Source: Mucilaginibacter sp. JRF
GTDB taxonomy: Bacteria > Bacteroidota > Bacteroidia > Sphingobacteriales > Sphingobacteriaceae
Reading direction: 5' to 3'
Length of the DNA stretch: 64,000 nt
Assembly (NCBI RefSeq): GCF_015223065.1
Contig: NZ_JADFBY010000011.1
Location: forward strand, 62,001-126,000
Part shown: one piece after another, positions 36,665-45,885 of the stretch
How the letters are laid out: each line of letters begins with the position of its first letter
Position numbering within the stretch: the stretch's first letter is position 1
Made by a program: the position numbers and the translations under genes
The notes under the pieces: generated by a model
Told to the model about the DNA's origin: nothing
The model's input: only the letters and a program-made list of their open reading frames with translations
Database searches by the model: none

Positions 36665-37204
36665 TTAACCTAACTTGCTGACTAGCATTTGTCCTCTTTC
36701 CGTATATTCGGTTATCGTAGCTAACGCCAGCGCGGTCACATGCATTACATGCGCATCTTTAGCGGCAGCGTTAAGTGACGACACCGCAGTATGCAACTTT
36801 TGATGCGTTTCGACCTGTCCCTGCATAAATGCCTTGTCAAACGCGGCACCGCTTACCGACTGCAGTTTGCTCAATAAAGCTTTTCCTTCCGGGCTTGGTG
36901 CAGGCAGGGTGGTACCCATGTCTTTCAGGATCTTCACCATTGTCTCCTGTTCAGCGGCTTCAAACTTTGCAAAAGTTTTAATCTCTGCATTTGATACTTT
37001 TTTAAGAGCAAACTGGCTGGTTTGCAACGAGACGGTACCTAACTGAGCAATCTTAGCCTGTAAGGCTGTATCAGAACTTTGCGCTTCCGCAGCAAGCGGC
37101 TCTAAAAGGCTACCGGCGAATGTCGCGCCTGCGCCAACGAATACAGCACCCTTCAGGGATCTTGAAAAAAAGCCGCGACGTGAATTTGAATTTGTTGTTT
37201 CCAT
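36665..37204 (-). CDS. DUF4142 ferritin-like protein with Tat-type signal
   Basis: 179 residues. The N-terminus SNSRRGFFSRSLKGAVF has a twin arginine followed by a hydrophobic stretch and AEAQ cleavage site, consistent with export in folded form. The rest is a DUF4142 helical bundle (LGTVSLQTSQFALKKV, FAKFEAAEQETMVKIL, DKAFMQGQVETHQKLH) with ferritin-like Glu/His pattern. Function unknown; it sits 78 nt upstream of the Mn catalase and probably protects the periplasm under stress. Confidence 0.85.
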   Translation of the reverse strand: METTNSNSRRGFFSRSLKGAVFVGAGATFAGSLLEPLAAEAQSSDTALQAKIAQLGTVSLQTSQFALKKVSNAEIKTFAKFEAAEQETMVKILKDMGTTLPAPSPEGKALLSKLQSVSGAAFDKAFMQGQVETHQKLHTAVSSLNAAAKDAHVMHVTALALATITEYTERGQMLVSKLG

Positions 37205-37228
37205 TTGTAAATGATTATGGGTTTTGTA

Positions 37229-38212
37229 TTAGCTTTTCGGTTTCGGGATCGGTTTGAAAACCGCATGCTGTATGGCGAACTGTTTCGACGGTACAGCGTT
37301 GCTATCAACTAATTCGTTAAAACGTGAATTCATAACCCAAACGTTGTAACGGTTAAAAGTGGCCGTTGCGGGATAAGTAAAACGATCGGCAATCAGCGTT
37401 GTTGCAGCCAGTTTGGCGGTTTGCCAGTTGTCTGTTGATTCTAACTGAAAGATCTTGTCATTACCGCCATTAACCACCACGGTAAGTTTGTTCTGGGCAT
37501 TTAACAGCATCCCGTCGGCGCCCATAAAAAATTGGTCTGTTTTTACTGCCTGTACATCATTCGGGTTAGCTAAACTCATTTTGTAGATCATACCCGTGGC
37601 ACTATTATCCAAAAGCAAAAATCCCCCACTATGAAAAGCGATACCATTGATCCCAATACCTTCGGTGATCAACTTTTCATTGGCACCAAATACACTGGCC
37701 TTTCCGGCAGCGTCCACTTTATAAACGGTATGGGCAAAGCTGTCGGTGATGTAAGCGTTACCGGCGGCATCAAAGGTCAGGTCATTCGGAAAATGCTTGC
37801 CTTGCATTAAGCCCGAAAGGTCGATATCTGCTAATTTTTTGCCCGTAGCAAGGTCAATGATCAGTAGCCTGGCTTCCCTGTCACGCGTAGCCGGGGTAGT
37901 GAACTTACTATAGTTGGCGTCTCCTTCACAAACATAAAGGCGTTTCCCGTCAGCATGTATCTTCATGCCATAGGTCGACTTTAAAGTATTGTCGCTGTAC
38001 AATGGCGAATAGATCCCTGCCGGAGTAACTTTACCAACCGTGCCCAACCTTGCTGACGACACGTAATAAATGTTACGCGTACTGTCGTAAGCGATGCCCT
38101 CAGGGTAACTGTCTTCCGCGCTGAAGTTGATCCGGGAGGTGGGGCTTGGTTCGATAACCTTGCATCCGGCGATCAGTAGTGCGCCTATGGTAATATATTG
38201 ATAGATCTTCAT
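37229..38212 (-). CDS. SMP-30/gluconolactonase-like beta-propeller lipoprotein
   Basis: 327 residues with a short lipoprotein signal (IGALLIAGC). Repeated propeller blades are visible: YPEGIAYDSTRNIYYVSSAR, FPNDLTFDAAGNAYITDSFA, HTVYKVD, GINGIAFHSGGFLLLDNSAT. These resemble the SMP-30/gluconolactonase group, which open sugar lactones. It starts 4 nt after the stop of the PQQ-type dehydrogenase; the pair could oxidise a sugar in the periplasm and open the lactone formed. Enzymatic activity is inferred from the pairing. Confidence 0.75.
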   Translation of the reverse strand: MKIYQYITIGALLIAGCKVIEPSPTSRINFSAEDSYPEGIAYDSTRNIYYVSSARLGTVGKVTPAGIYSPLYSDNTLKSTYGMKIHADGKRLYVCEGDANYSKFTTPATRDREARLLIIDLATGKKLADIDLSGLMQGKHFPNDLTFDAAGNAYITDSFAHTVYKVDAAGKASVFGANEKLITEGIGINGIAFHSGGFLLLDNSATGMIYKMSLANPNDVQAVKTDQFFMGADGMLLNAQNKLTVVVNGGNDKIFQLESTDNWQTAKLAATTLIADRFTYPATATFNRYNVWVMNSRFNELVDSNAVPSKQFAIQHAVFKPIPKPKS

Positions 38213-38215
38213 GTG

Positions 38216-39403
38216 TTAGCTTTTTCTTTTAACTGCGTAAATAACTCCGTTACCATCATCTGATATGTAAACCACACCGGCTGGTGTGATGGTGATCCCG
38301 GCGGGTCGGCCGAAGCGGTTATTTCCTTTGAGAAATCCGGTCAGGAAATCTTCAACGCCTACAGCAATGCCATTCTGAAAGCGGATGCGCTGCACCTTAA
38401 AGCCAACAGCTTTTTTAGCATTCCAGGACCCATGCCAGGCAACCAAGCCATCGCCCTTATATCCCAACGGTATATTCGATTGGTCTTTAAAGAATTGGAA
38501 GGCGATCGGCGCCATATGCGCGGTCAGTTCTAAAGTCGACGGCTGTGTTGTCTTAACCACAGATTCTTTAATATCTCCGGCCGGGTCTTCACGGCTCTGA
38601 TCGACCTCCCGTTTACCGTAGGCGAACGGAAAACCGTAATTACCTCCTTTAATGATATGGTTAACCTCTTCAGGCGGCCAGTCACTGCCTTTACCGTCAC
38701 CACCATTATCGATGCCCCATAATTCACCTGTTGTTGGATGAAAATCAAAACCGATGGTATTGCGCAGGCCACTGGCAAAGATGCTCCGTTTCCAGGTTTT
38801 GGGATCGACCTGTAACATGGTCGCCGCTTCTTTATCACTTTCTTTACAATCGTTACATAAAGTACCGACAGATATATAAAGCATACCGTCTGGCCCGAAG
38901 GCAATGGTTCGGTTAGGGTGTTGGCCACCGTTAGGCAGGTCATCGATCAGCAATTCCATCGCGCCCAGGGTGCCGTCAGCTTTAACCGGGTATCTGCGCA
39001 GTTGCTGATTGTTGCACAGGTACATGAAGCCTTCCTTCATGGCGATGCCATGGACGCCTTTGAAATCATATAATACCGTTTTTAATTCGTCGAACTTCTG
39101 ATCGCCATCATTATCTGTCAACATCAGCACATCGCCGCCATCGCGCCTGGTAATGTATAATTGCCCTTTAGGTCCGGTATAAAGCATACGGGGCCGACCC
39201 AATCCTGATGCTGCGACTTTTACCTCCCAGCCTTCAGGAACCTTTAGCAAATTGACCATTTCAGGTAGGAAATCGAGATGTTGCGGATAATTCGTGACCA
39301 TATCCGTTTTTGTGCCCATCTTGGGCGGATTACCCCGTTGGGCATAGGCCTCACAGTTCAGCAGGGCAATACTTCCTATAGCGATAAGTTTCAGTATTCT
39401 CAT
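38216..39403 (-). CDS. PQQ-type sugar (glucose/sorbosone) dehydrogenase
   Basis: Exported beta-propeller protein of 395 residues with signal peptide (LIAIGSIALLNCEAYAQ). Family landmarks: GRPRMLYTGPKGQLYITRRD, ALL-beta motif FGPDGMLYISVGTLCNDC, SGLRNTIGFDFHPTTGELWG, NHIIKGGNYGFPFAYG and AWHGSWNAKKAVGFKV. The family oxidises aldoses or sorbosone using PQQ and hands electrons to the respiratory chain. First gene of the four-gene minus-strand operon that ends with Mn catalase. Cofactor use cannot be proved from sequence. Confidence 0.87.
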   Translation of the reverse strand: MRILKLIAIGSIALLNCEAYAQRGNPPKMGTKTDMVTNYPQHLDFLPEMVNLLKVPEGWEVKVAASGLGRPRMLYTGPKGQLYITRRDGGDVLMLTDNDGDQKFDELKTVLYDFKGVHGIAMKEGFMYLCNNQQLRRYPVKADGTLGAMELLIDDLPNGGQHPNRTIAFGPDGMLYISVGTLCNDCKESDKEAATMLQVDPKTWKRSIFASGLRNTIGFDFHPTTGELWGIDNGGDGKGSDWPPEEVNHIIKGGNYGFPFAYGKREVDQSREDPAGDIKESVVKTTQPSTLELTAHMAPIAFQFFKDQSNIPLGYKGDGLVAWHGSWNAKKAVGFKVQRIRFQNGIAVGVEDFLTGFLKGNNRFGRPAGITITPAGVVYISDDGNGVIYAVKRKS

Positions 39404-39646
39404 AAGTTGATTAATTTCTAATTAAATCAAGCTTATTTCAACCCGAAATGTTTTGATTTAAAAAACTATATATTATAAACCGTAAGTAGTTCATCAATTA
39501 TTTGAAAATCAATATTTTCTATCATTAACCTAAAAGACAGTGTCGCAGGGGTGTAAAACATAGAGGAAAAAGAACGAATATGGATTTTACTTTTAATTAA
39601 AAACATAATGACTGTGAATGAGGTTAATGCTCTATAACCGATCACC

Positions 39647-40306
39647 ATGAAAAAACACGGCTTTTTGTACCGTAACAGTTTGAGCCTTGTTTTCCTGACG
39701 CTATTCCTGCTCACACTGGTTGCGCAGGCCCTTACCGGGTGGAAAGAACACAACCAGGAACTTCAGGATGAGCATGCCCTGGCCTTGAACTTTATGGCTT
39801 ACCTTTCTACCGGCCACTTCATTTCGTCGACTTTCGAGAATTTCCAGAGCGAATTCCTGCAAATGGCTTTATATGTTATCCTCACCGTCGGTTTGCGCCA
39901 ACAGGGTTCCGCCGAATCGAAAAGCCTGGACGAGTCAGAAGATGTAGATCGCGAGCCAATCGCCTCCGCAGATGCGCCCGGCCCTGTCAAGAAAGGCGGT
40001 TGGCTGCTCAAACTTTACAGTTATTCTCTTTCCATCGCATTTATCGGTCTATTTCTGATTAGCTGGGGCTTACACCTCTATGGCAGCTGGGTTGACCATA
40101 ATGACAAGCAACAGCTGCAAGGGAAAGCTTTCCAGAGTTTGTTCGCTTACTTAGGCGAACCGAACTTTTGGTTCGAGACCTTCCAGAACTGGCAAAGTGA
40201 ATTCCTATCCGTTCTATCGATAGTTGTACTAACTATTTTCCTGCGGCAAAAAGGTTCGCCGGAATCCAAACCGGTCGACGCGCCGCATATGGAAACCGGT
40301 AAATAA
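39647..40306 (+). CDS. DUF6766-type membrane protein, internally duplicated
   Basis: 219 residues made of two similar halves (about 1-90 and 120-210). Each has a membrane helix (LSLVFLTLFLLTLVAQAL; LSIAFIGLFLISWGLHLY), a W-x-x-H loop, an F-E-(N/T)-(F/W)-Q-SEFL motif and a second helix ending LRQ(Q/K)GS(A/P)ESK. A charged linker (DESEDVDREP) joins them. Four membrane segments in all. Function unknown; common in stress islands beside catalase and oxidoreductase genes. Confidence 0.8.
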   Translation: MKKHGFLYRNSLSLVFLTLFLLTLVAQALTGWKEHNQELQDEHALALNFMAYLSTGHFISSTFENFQSEFLQMALYVILTVGLRQQGSAESKSLDESEDVDREPIASADAPGPVKKGGWLLKLYSYSLSIAFIGLFLISWGLHLYGSWVDHNDKQQLQGKAFQSLFAYLGEPNFWFETFQNWQSEFLSVLSIVVLTIFLRQKGSPESKPVDAPHMETGK

Positions 40307-40380
40307 TTTTTGCTGGGTCTCCAATGCAGTACCGAAGATCAACACTCATACCTCGTTATATACATCACCAACATACACCT

Positions 40381-41934
40381 ATGACAACGCATAAAAGATC
40401 AACTATCGGACGCGATGGCGCTAATGACAGCCCCTGGCAAGATCAGCTCACCGGAAATTTAGCGGGATTGTCTGGTTTTTCGACAGACACCGTTTATGAC
40501 TGCCTCATCATTGGAGCGGGCATTACGGGTTTAACTGCGGCACTGCTTTTACAGAATGCGGGAAGAAAATTGATCATCGCCGAGGCCTACTGCCTTGGTT
40601 TCGGAACTACCGGCGGCACCAGTGCACACATCAATACCTTCGCAGACACCACTTACAAAGAAGCAGCAAGCGCTTTTGGAAAAGAAGGCGCACAGCTTTT
40701 CGCTGACGCCATCAACGAAGGGGCCGGGTTAATTAGAGCAAGTATCAGCGATCACCAGATCGACTGTGACTATGAAGCCAAAACAGGCTTCGTTTATGCC
40801 GAGGACGAAGCGCAGGCCAAACAACTGGCTGACGTGTATGATGGCGCAAAAGCGGTGGGTGTGCCGGTATCTTATGTTGATCAAGCGCCTGCACCGGTTA
40901 CTTATCAAACGGCTTTAGAATTCCCTGATCAGGCCCAATTCCATCCACTCAAATACCTGCAAGCTTTGCTGAGCGAATACATCAAAGCCGGCGGAATATT
41001 GCTGGAGGACACCAAAATTGAAACTGTAAAAACTGAAGGTAATTTTCATGTGGCGGATCTACCACAGGGCGAAATCAAGGCCAGGCAGGTGATCTACGCG
41101 ACACATATCCCGCCGGGTATCAATTCCTATAGTCTGCGTTGCGCGCCCTACCGCAGTTATGTACTGGCGGTAAAACTAAATGGTGATACCTATCCGGATG
41201 TTTTGGTTTACGATATGCAGGAGCCCTATCACTATTTCCGGACACATGTGGTAGATGGTGAAAAGTTGCTCATCGCAGGCGGGAATGACCACAAGACGGG
41301 TCATGACGAACCGAAAAAGGCGTTTGCCGATCTGGAGAAATATGTACGGGATAATTATGATGTATCATCAGTAAAATACCGCTGGTCAAGCCAGTATTAT
41401 GTTCCGGTAGACGGTTTTCCATACATCGGGCAAATGCCCGAAGCTGCCAAAGGCATTTATTGTGCTACCGGTTATAACGGTAATGGCATGATGCTGGGTA
41501 GTATAGCAGGTAAAATCCTGAGCGACCTGGCGCAAGGTAAAGATAATAAATATGCAGACATCTTCAGCCCATCCCGCTTGAAACCGATCGCGGGATTCAC
41601 GGCTTTTGTGCAGGAGAACGCGGATGTGGCCTATCACTTTGTAGCGGACCGATCCGGCATTCACGAAACGGATTCATTAAAACGATTATCACCCGGAACC
41701 GGGCAGGTTGTCGAAGTAGACGGTAAAAAGATCGCCGCCTACCGCGACGATTCGGGTAAAATCCATGCGCTCAGCCCGGTCTGCACGCATGCCGGTTGTA
41801 TCGTAAACTGGAACGGTGAAGAGAAAAGCTGGGATTGCCCTTGCCATGGTGCACGTTATGATATTGATGGCAAGGTACTGACCGGCCCTGCGACGCTGAA
41901 TTTAGCAACTATTGATCCTGAGAATAATGCGTGA
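40381..41934 (+). CDS. FAD-dependent oxidoreductase with C-terminal Rieske 2Fe-2S domain
   Basis: 517 residues from ATG 40381 (the frame is open from 40324 but the extra leader looks non-coding). The N-terminus has the FAD-binding DCLIIGAGITGLTAALLLQ and the DAO fold (GTTGGTSAHINTFADTTY; YCATGYNGNGMMLGS). The C-terminal ~90 residues are a Rieske domain with both cluster motifs, CTHAGCIVNW and CPCHGARYD. Fusions like this are known as YhfW-type proteins; substrate unknown. Its stop overlaps the start of the GH130 gene (ATGCGTGA), beginning a run of five overlapping or abutting genes. Confidence 0.9.
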   Translation: MTTHKRSTIGRDGANDSPWQDQLTGNLAGLSGFSTDTVYDCLIIGAGITGLTAALLLQNAGRKLIIAEAYCLGFGTTGGTSAHINTFADTTYKEAASAFGKEGAQLFADAINEGAGLIRASISDHQIDCDYEAKTGFVYAEDEAQAKQLADVYDGAKAVGVPVSYVDQAPAPVTYQTALEFPDQAQFHPLKYLQALLSEYIKAGGILLEDTKIETVKTEGNFHVADLPQGEIKARQVIYATHIPPGINSYSLRCAPYRSYVLAVKLNGDTYPDVLVYDMQEPYHYFRTHVVDGEKLLIAGGNDHKTGHDEPKKAFADLEKYVRDNYDVSSVKYRWSSQYYVPVDGFPYIGQMPEAAKGIYCATGYNGNGMMLGSIAGKILSDLAQGKDNKYADIFSPSRLKPIAGFTAFVQENADVAYHFVADRSGIHETDSLKRLSPGTGQVVEVDGKKIAAYRDDSGKIHALSPVCTHAGCIVNWNGEEKSWDCPCHGARYDIDGKVLTGPATLNLATIDPENNA

Positions 41935-42973
41935 CCTTGCACAACGATTTCCTGAAAATCCGCTGCTCCTTCCAAAAGACCTGGTTCCTAGCGGTCCGGG
42001 CCTGCAGATCATCAGCTTGCTGAACCCGGGCGTGTTTCGGTACCAGGAAAAAATATGGTTGCTGGTACGGGTGGCTGAAGGCGTTGCCGAAAAGGAAGGT
42101 GTGATCTTTTTTCCCGCACTGAACGCTACCGGCAATACCGAGATCATCGAAGTACCGTTGAATGACCCCGACCTGATCGCGACAGATGCCAGGGTGATCA
42201 ATTACAAAGGCCTTGATTACCTGACGACCATATCCCATTTACGGTTGTTATTCAGCGAAGACGGCATACACTTTACGGAGCCGCAAAGCTCTGCATCCCT
42301 GTTTGGCGCCGGTTACCTCGAACGGTTTGGTATCGAAGATTGCCGGGTGACCCGGATCGATGATACGTACTACCTGACCTATACCGCTGTTTCCGATAGC
42401 GGCGTTGGCGTCGGCTTACAAACAACAAAAGACTGGCAGCATTTTGAACCGGGCGGCATGATCCTGCCGCCGCATAATAAGGATTGCGCCATTTTCGAGG
42501 AAAAGATAAACGGGAAATATTTTTGCCTGCACCGCCCGAGCAGTAAAGAGATCGGTGGCAATTATATCTGGCTGGCTGAATCGTCCGACAGCCGGCAATG
42601 GGGTAATCATCATTGCCTGATCAAAACAAGGCCGGGCCTGTGGGACAGTGCCCGTGTAGGCGCCGGTGCGGCCCCGATCCGAACTGCGCAGGGCTGGCTG
42701 GAAATTTACCATGGTGCCAACGAACAACACCAGTACTGTCTTGGCGCTTTTTTGATGGACCTGGACGATCCATCAAAAGTGATCGGCCGGACGACCGAAC
42801 CGATCATGGTGCCGACAGAACCTTACGAACTTAGCGGCTTTTTTGGCTATGCGGTCTTCACCAACGGGCATATCGTCAATGGCGATCAGCTGACCATTTA
42901 TTACGGGGCGGCTGACGAGTTCGTTTGCGGCGCGCATTTTTCAATTACCGAAATATTAAACCAACTAAACTGA
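41927..42973 (+). CDS. GH130-family glycoside phosphorylase (beta-mannoside type)
   Basis: 348 residues, five-blade propeller. Start at ATG 41927, overlapping the upstream stop. GH130 enzymes split beta-1,4- or beta-1,2-mannosides with phosphate to give mannose 1-phosphate; a few are hydrolases. Visible landmarks: NPGVFRYQEKIWLLVRVAEG, FGIEDCRVTRIDDTYYLTYT (ED-R motif), CLHRPSSKEIGGNYIWLAES, RVGAGAAPIRTAQGWLEIYH and YYGAADEFVCGAHF. No signal peptide, so cytosolic. Next gene begins 7 nt on. Confidence 0.88.
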   Translation: MRDLAQRFPENPLLLPKDLVPSGPGLQIISLLNPGVFRYQEKIWLLVRVAEGVAEKEGVIFFPALNATGNTEIIEVPLNDPDLIATDARVINYKGLDYLTTISHLRLLFSEDGIHFTEPQSSASLFGAGYLERFGIEDCRVTRIDDTYYLTYTAVSDSGVGVGLQTTKDWQHFEPGGMILPPHNKDCAIFEEKINGKYFCLHRPSSKEIGGNYIWLAESSDSRQWGNHHCLIKTRPGLWDSARVGAGAAPIRTAQGWLEIYHGANEQHQYCLGAFLMDLDDPSKVIGRTTEPIMVPTEPYELSGFFGYAVFTNGHIVNGDQLTIYYGAADEFVCGAHFSITEILNQLN

Positions 42974-42980
42974 ACACACG

Positions 42981-45206
42981 ATGAAGGCAACATCAGCATG
43001 GCTCTTAAATGCCAACGCTCACCTGAATGATCCTGCGCCACCCATTGTCTTTGAAAAACAGGCGGCGGGCTATTCTTTTAAAGTTCACATTTTTTATGAT
43101 TCCTGCTGGCTGGTCGCGGCCTGGTCAAAAGGCAGCCGAATCGCGTTCCGAATGGCCTATTCACCTAACGACCGGCTGGAACTGAAAAAGCTTTCGGAAA
43201 AGGACGGAAAGATCATTTTAAAGATCAGTTCGCTGATCGGCGAGCAGGAATGCGTTGTCGATCTGCCGGATGCGGAAGCTATTCCCGTATTGCGCCTGAC
43301 AACTACCTTAAAGCCAACCGCGCCGCTGTTGTTCCCTTACTGGCCGCGGGATATCGTCGTTCTGGGTGCCGCAGGCAGCGAACTTTTGGCCGAGGGAGAA
43401 ATCAAAGTCAAACAGGTGGGCACACGCTCGGGGCAGTTATATTTCAGCTTAACCCGTCCGAAGGCTGGTTCCGTGCTGTACCTGCAAAATTTGACAGCGC
43501 TGGCAGATTACAACCAGGCCACGGAAACCTCCGCCGGTGAGACGGTAGGCGGCGAATGGCCGGAGATCGGCTTTGCCCTTCCGCCGACGATAAAGAACAA
43601 GCCTTTAGAAGCAGGAAAAAGCTATGTATTGAGCGACGCCCTGATCGCTTTTAGTGAAGAGGTTCCGGCCGACGAACCGGCCATGGTACGTCAGTACCTG
43701 GACCTGACGGCGGCTATTTACTTAGCACTGCCCAAACCGGAGACCAGTTATAAGCACTGGCCGGATATCCTGCAAAAGGGTTTGACCGATCTGCAAACCA
43801 GTCCTGGTTGCTGGTCGCAGGTAGATGGCAATCACTATCTGAATGCTTACCTTTCTGATTATAAAACTCCGCCGGAGATCATGGTACAACTGGCCGTTTT
43901 GTTACCCTTGCTGGATTATGTGGAGTGGACAGATGCTGAACTGGAGATGATGAAAACGATCAAGGACGGTCTGACTGCTTTTTATGATGCTGACCTGGGC
44001 ACGATCATGCGCTGGCATCCGAAGATGGCTGATAAAATGGAAGCGGTCGAGGAGCAGATGCAACCCATGGTTATGGATTCCTGGTACCTTAACCACCCGC
44101 TGCTTAACCTTTCCCGTTTGGCGTTGAAAGGCGATAAGGTTGCTAAAAAACTCTTCCTCGATTCGCTGGAGTTCGCTATAAAGGTGGCCCATCATTTTGA
44201 CTATACCTGGCCGGTATTTTATAAGATGGACACGCTGGAGGTCGTGAAAGCCGAGACCCAGCCGGGAAAAGGAGGTGAAAAAGACGTGCCCGGCCTGTTT
44301 TCACACATTATGCTCCAAGCCTGGGAATTGACCGGTGAAAAACGATATCTGGCTGAAGCCGAGAAGTCTGCCCTACGCTTGCAGGGATTGGGATTCGAAC
44401 TCTTTTACCAGGCTAATAACACCGCGTTCTCTGCCGGTGCGATGCTGCGATTATACAAGGTCACCGGAAGGGAAGTGTACAAAGAAATAAGCTACCTGTG
44501 TATAGCCAATATACTACAGAATACCAGCCTCTGGGACTGCAACTATGGCTACGGGAAGAACTTCCCGTCTTTTTTCCGTTTATTCCCTTTGAACGATGCA
44601 CCTTACACGGCAGCCTACGAGGAGGAAGAGGTGTTTTGTGCCTTGCACGACTATCTCCGCCATGCTGAAGGGGAAGATATGCTGCCTTCGCTCAGACTTT
44701 TACTGGCGGAATATATCCGTTACCTGGTCGACCGCGCGGTGTATTATTACCCGCCCATGCTCCCTAAAGAAATGCTATCCGAAGAGGTCAAAACCGGTGA
44801 AGTGGACGCGAGTTTATGGATCGCACTGGAAGATATGCACGATGGCTGGGAAAGATCAGGTGAGGTCGGGCAGGAAGTTTACGGCGCAGGCAATGCTTTC
44901 GGTATCCTGCCGCGGCACTATATGCAGGTCGACGGGCAGCCGTTCATGATCTATACTGATTATCCGACCTATGGTTTTTCAGCGAAAAAGCAACGTCCGG
45001 CGAATTTCAGGCTGGCCGGTGATGGACGTCTGAACAGCAGGCTGATGATCGTGAAGACAGGCAAAGGAAAACTGCCTGAATTTGATATCAGGTTGAAGGG
45101 ACACCGGGAAGCTTGGAAAGGAACCAAAACAAAGGATGGCCACTTCGAATTCATCTTACCAGGTGACAGCGAAGTGCATATTGACTGGAAAGATGGAAAA
45201 AAATAA
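42981..45206 (+). CDS. Large protein, probable six-hairpin (alpha/alpha) glycosidase-like fold, unassigned
   Basis: 741 residues, no signal peptide. I do not recognise a named family. The first ~230 residues look like a beta domain (VFEKQAAGYSFKVHIFYDSC; FPYWPRDIVVLGAAGSELLA). Residues ~270-620 look like an alpha/alpha toroid: paired helices with YLNAYLSDYKTPPEIMVQLA, LSRLALKGDKVAKKLFLDSL, GLFSHIMLQAWELTGEKRYL, and aromatic acidic loops such as NYGYGKNFPSFFRLFPL. A small beta tail closes it. Sits between GH130 and a pyrophosphatase in an overlapping operon, so a cytosolic role in mannoside or storage-glycan turnover is a fair guess. Confidence 0.65.
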   Translation: MKATSAWLLNANAHLNDPAPPIVFEKQAAGYSFKVHIFYDSCWLVAAWSKGSRIAFRMAYSPNDRLELKKLSEKDGKIILKISSLIGEQECVVDLPDAEAIPVLRLTTTLKPTAPLLFPYWPRDIVVLGAAGSELLAEGEIKVKQVGTRSGQLYFSLTRPKAGSVLYLQNLTALADYNQATETSAGETVGGEWPEIGFALPPTIKNKPLEAGKSYVLSDALIAFSEEVPADEPAMVRQYLDLTAAIYLALPKPETSYKHWPDILQKGLTDLQTSPGCWSQVDGNHYLNAYLSDYKTPPEIMVQLAVLLPLLDYVEWTDAELEMMKTIKDGLTAFYDADLGTIMRWHPKMADKMEAVEEQMQPMVMDSWYLNHPLLNLSRLALKGDKVAKKLFLDSLEFAIKVAHHFDYTWPVFYKMDTLEVVKAETQPGKGGEKDVPGLFSHIMLQAWELTGEKRYLAEAEKSALRLQGLGFELFYQANNTAFSAGAMLRLYKVTGREVYKEISYLCIANILQNTSLWDCNYGYGKNFPSFFRLFPLNDAPYTAAYEEEEVFCALHDYLRHAEGEDMLPSLRLLLAEYIRYLVDRAVYYYPPMLPKEMLSEEVKTGEVDASLWIALEDMHDGWERSGEVGQEVYGAGNAFGILPRHYMQVDGQPFMIYTDYPTYGFSAKKQRPANFRLAGDGRLNSRLMIVKTGKGKLPEFDIRLKGHREAWKGTKTKDGHFEFILPGDSEVHIDWKDGKK

Positions 45207-45677
45207 AATAGTTACGGCGATGGTAGAGAGTCCGAAAGGCTCAGGCCAAAAATTCGACTTTGACGAAACAGAAGGACGCTTCAGGCTCAATAAAATTTTG
45301 CCGGGGGATTGGTTTTCCCGTTTGATTTCGGCATGATACCCGGCACAAAGGGTGAAGATGGTGATCCGCTTGATATCATCATTATAGCGGAGGAAAAGAC
45401 TTTTCCGGGCTGTTTAATTGACTGCCGTATTATCGGCGTTCTTGAGGCAGAACAAACCGAGCGCGATGGCCGGACAGTTGGTAATGATCGGTTCGTCGGC
45501 ATACCGGAGGTATCGCAGTTATTCCCTGATATCCGGGAACTGGCGCAGCTGCCGGAAAGTATCCTGAATCAGGTTGAACATTTTTTTAAGAATTATAATG
45601 AACAGGCCGGCAAGATCTTCCGGATCATTGCCCGGCAAGATGCGGCTACAGCTGAAAGTTTACTGACAGCGCTATGA
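45193..45677 (+). pseudogene. ppa: Inorganic pyrophosphatase, frameshifted
   Basis: Starts at ATG 45193 inside the end of the upstream gene (MEKNKIVTAMVESPKGSG, QKFDFDETEGRFRLNKILP), then the family continues only in another frame (VFPFDFGMIPGTKGEDGDPL, DIIIIAEEKTFPGCLIDCRI) to 45677. The break is in the G-run at 45303-45307: one extra G would rebuild the continuous, family-like LNKILPGGLVFPFDFGMIPG. The metal-binding EDGDPLD motif is intact. Either a real frameshift mutation, programmed slippage, or a read error. Type I family, about 161 residues if joined. Confidence 0.85.
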
Positions 45678-45811
45678 AACGAAAAATCTATATCCTATTC
45701 TTTGGCCTGGCAGTAGTCAGTTTATTGGTCTGTAAATACTGGCCAAGTCCAAAAGTTAAGTCAAGGGCACCGGTCGCAGTGTGCGGCAGACCGGATAAGA
45801 ATAATTATTAA
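45674..45811 (+). CDS. Small single-span membrane protein
   Basis: 45 codons, ATG overlapping the pyrophosphatase stop (ATGA). N-terminus MKRKIYILFFGLAVVSLLVC is a basic start plus membrane segment, then a short charged tail. It could be a membrane-anchored peptide or a poor lipoprotein (LLVC). The overlap and composition support it being real; function unknown. Confidence 0.55.
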   Translation: MKRKIYILFFGLAVVSLLVCKYWPSPKVKSRAPVAVCGRPDKNNY

Positions 45812-45885
45812 TTCGAACGCAGATGAAATACCACTTTTTGGAATACAAATTGCATTTATACAAACACAAAATCTAATCTACCATT

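Noticed and set aside
39466-39753. 95-codon minus-strand frame upstream of the DUF6766 gene
   Set aside because: Overlaps the DUF6766 start by over 100 nt on the other strand and looks non-protein-like; the spacer more likely holds two divergent promoters.
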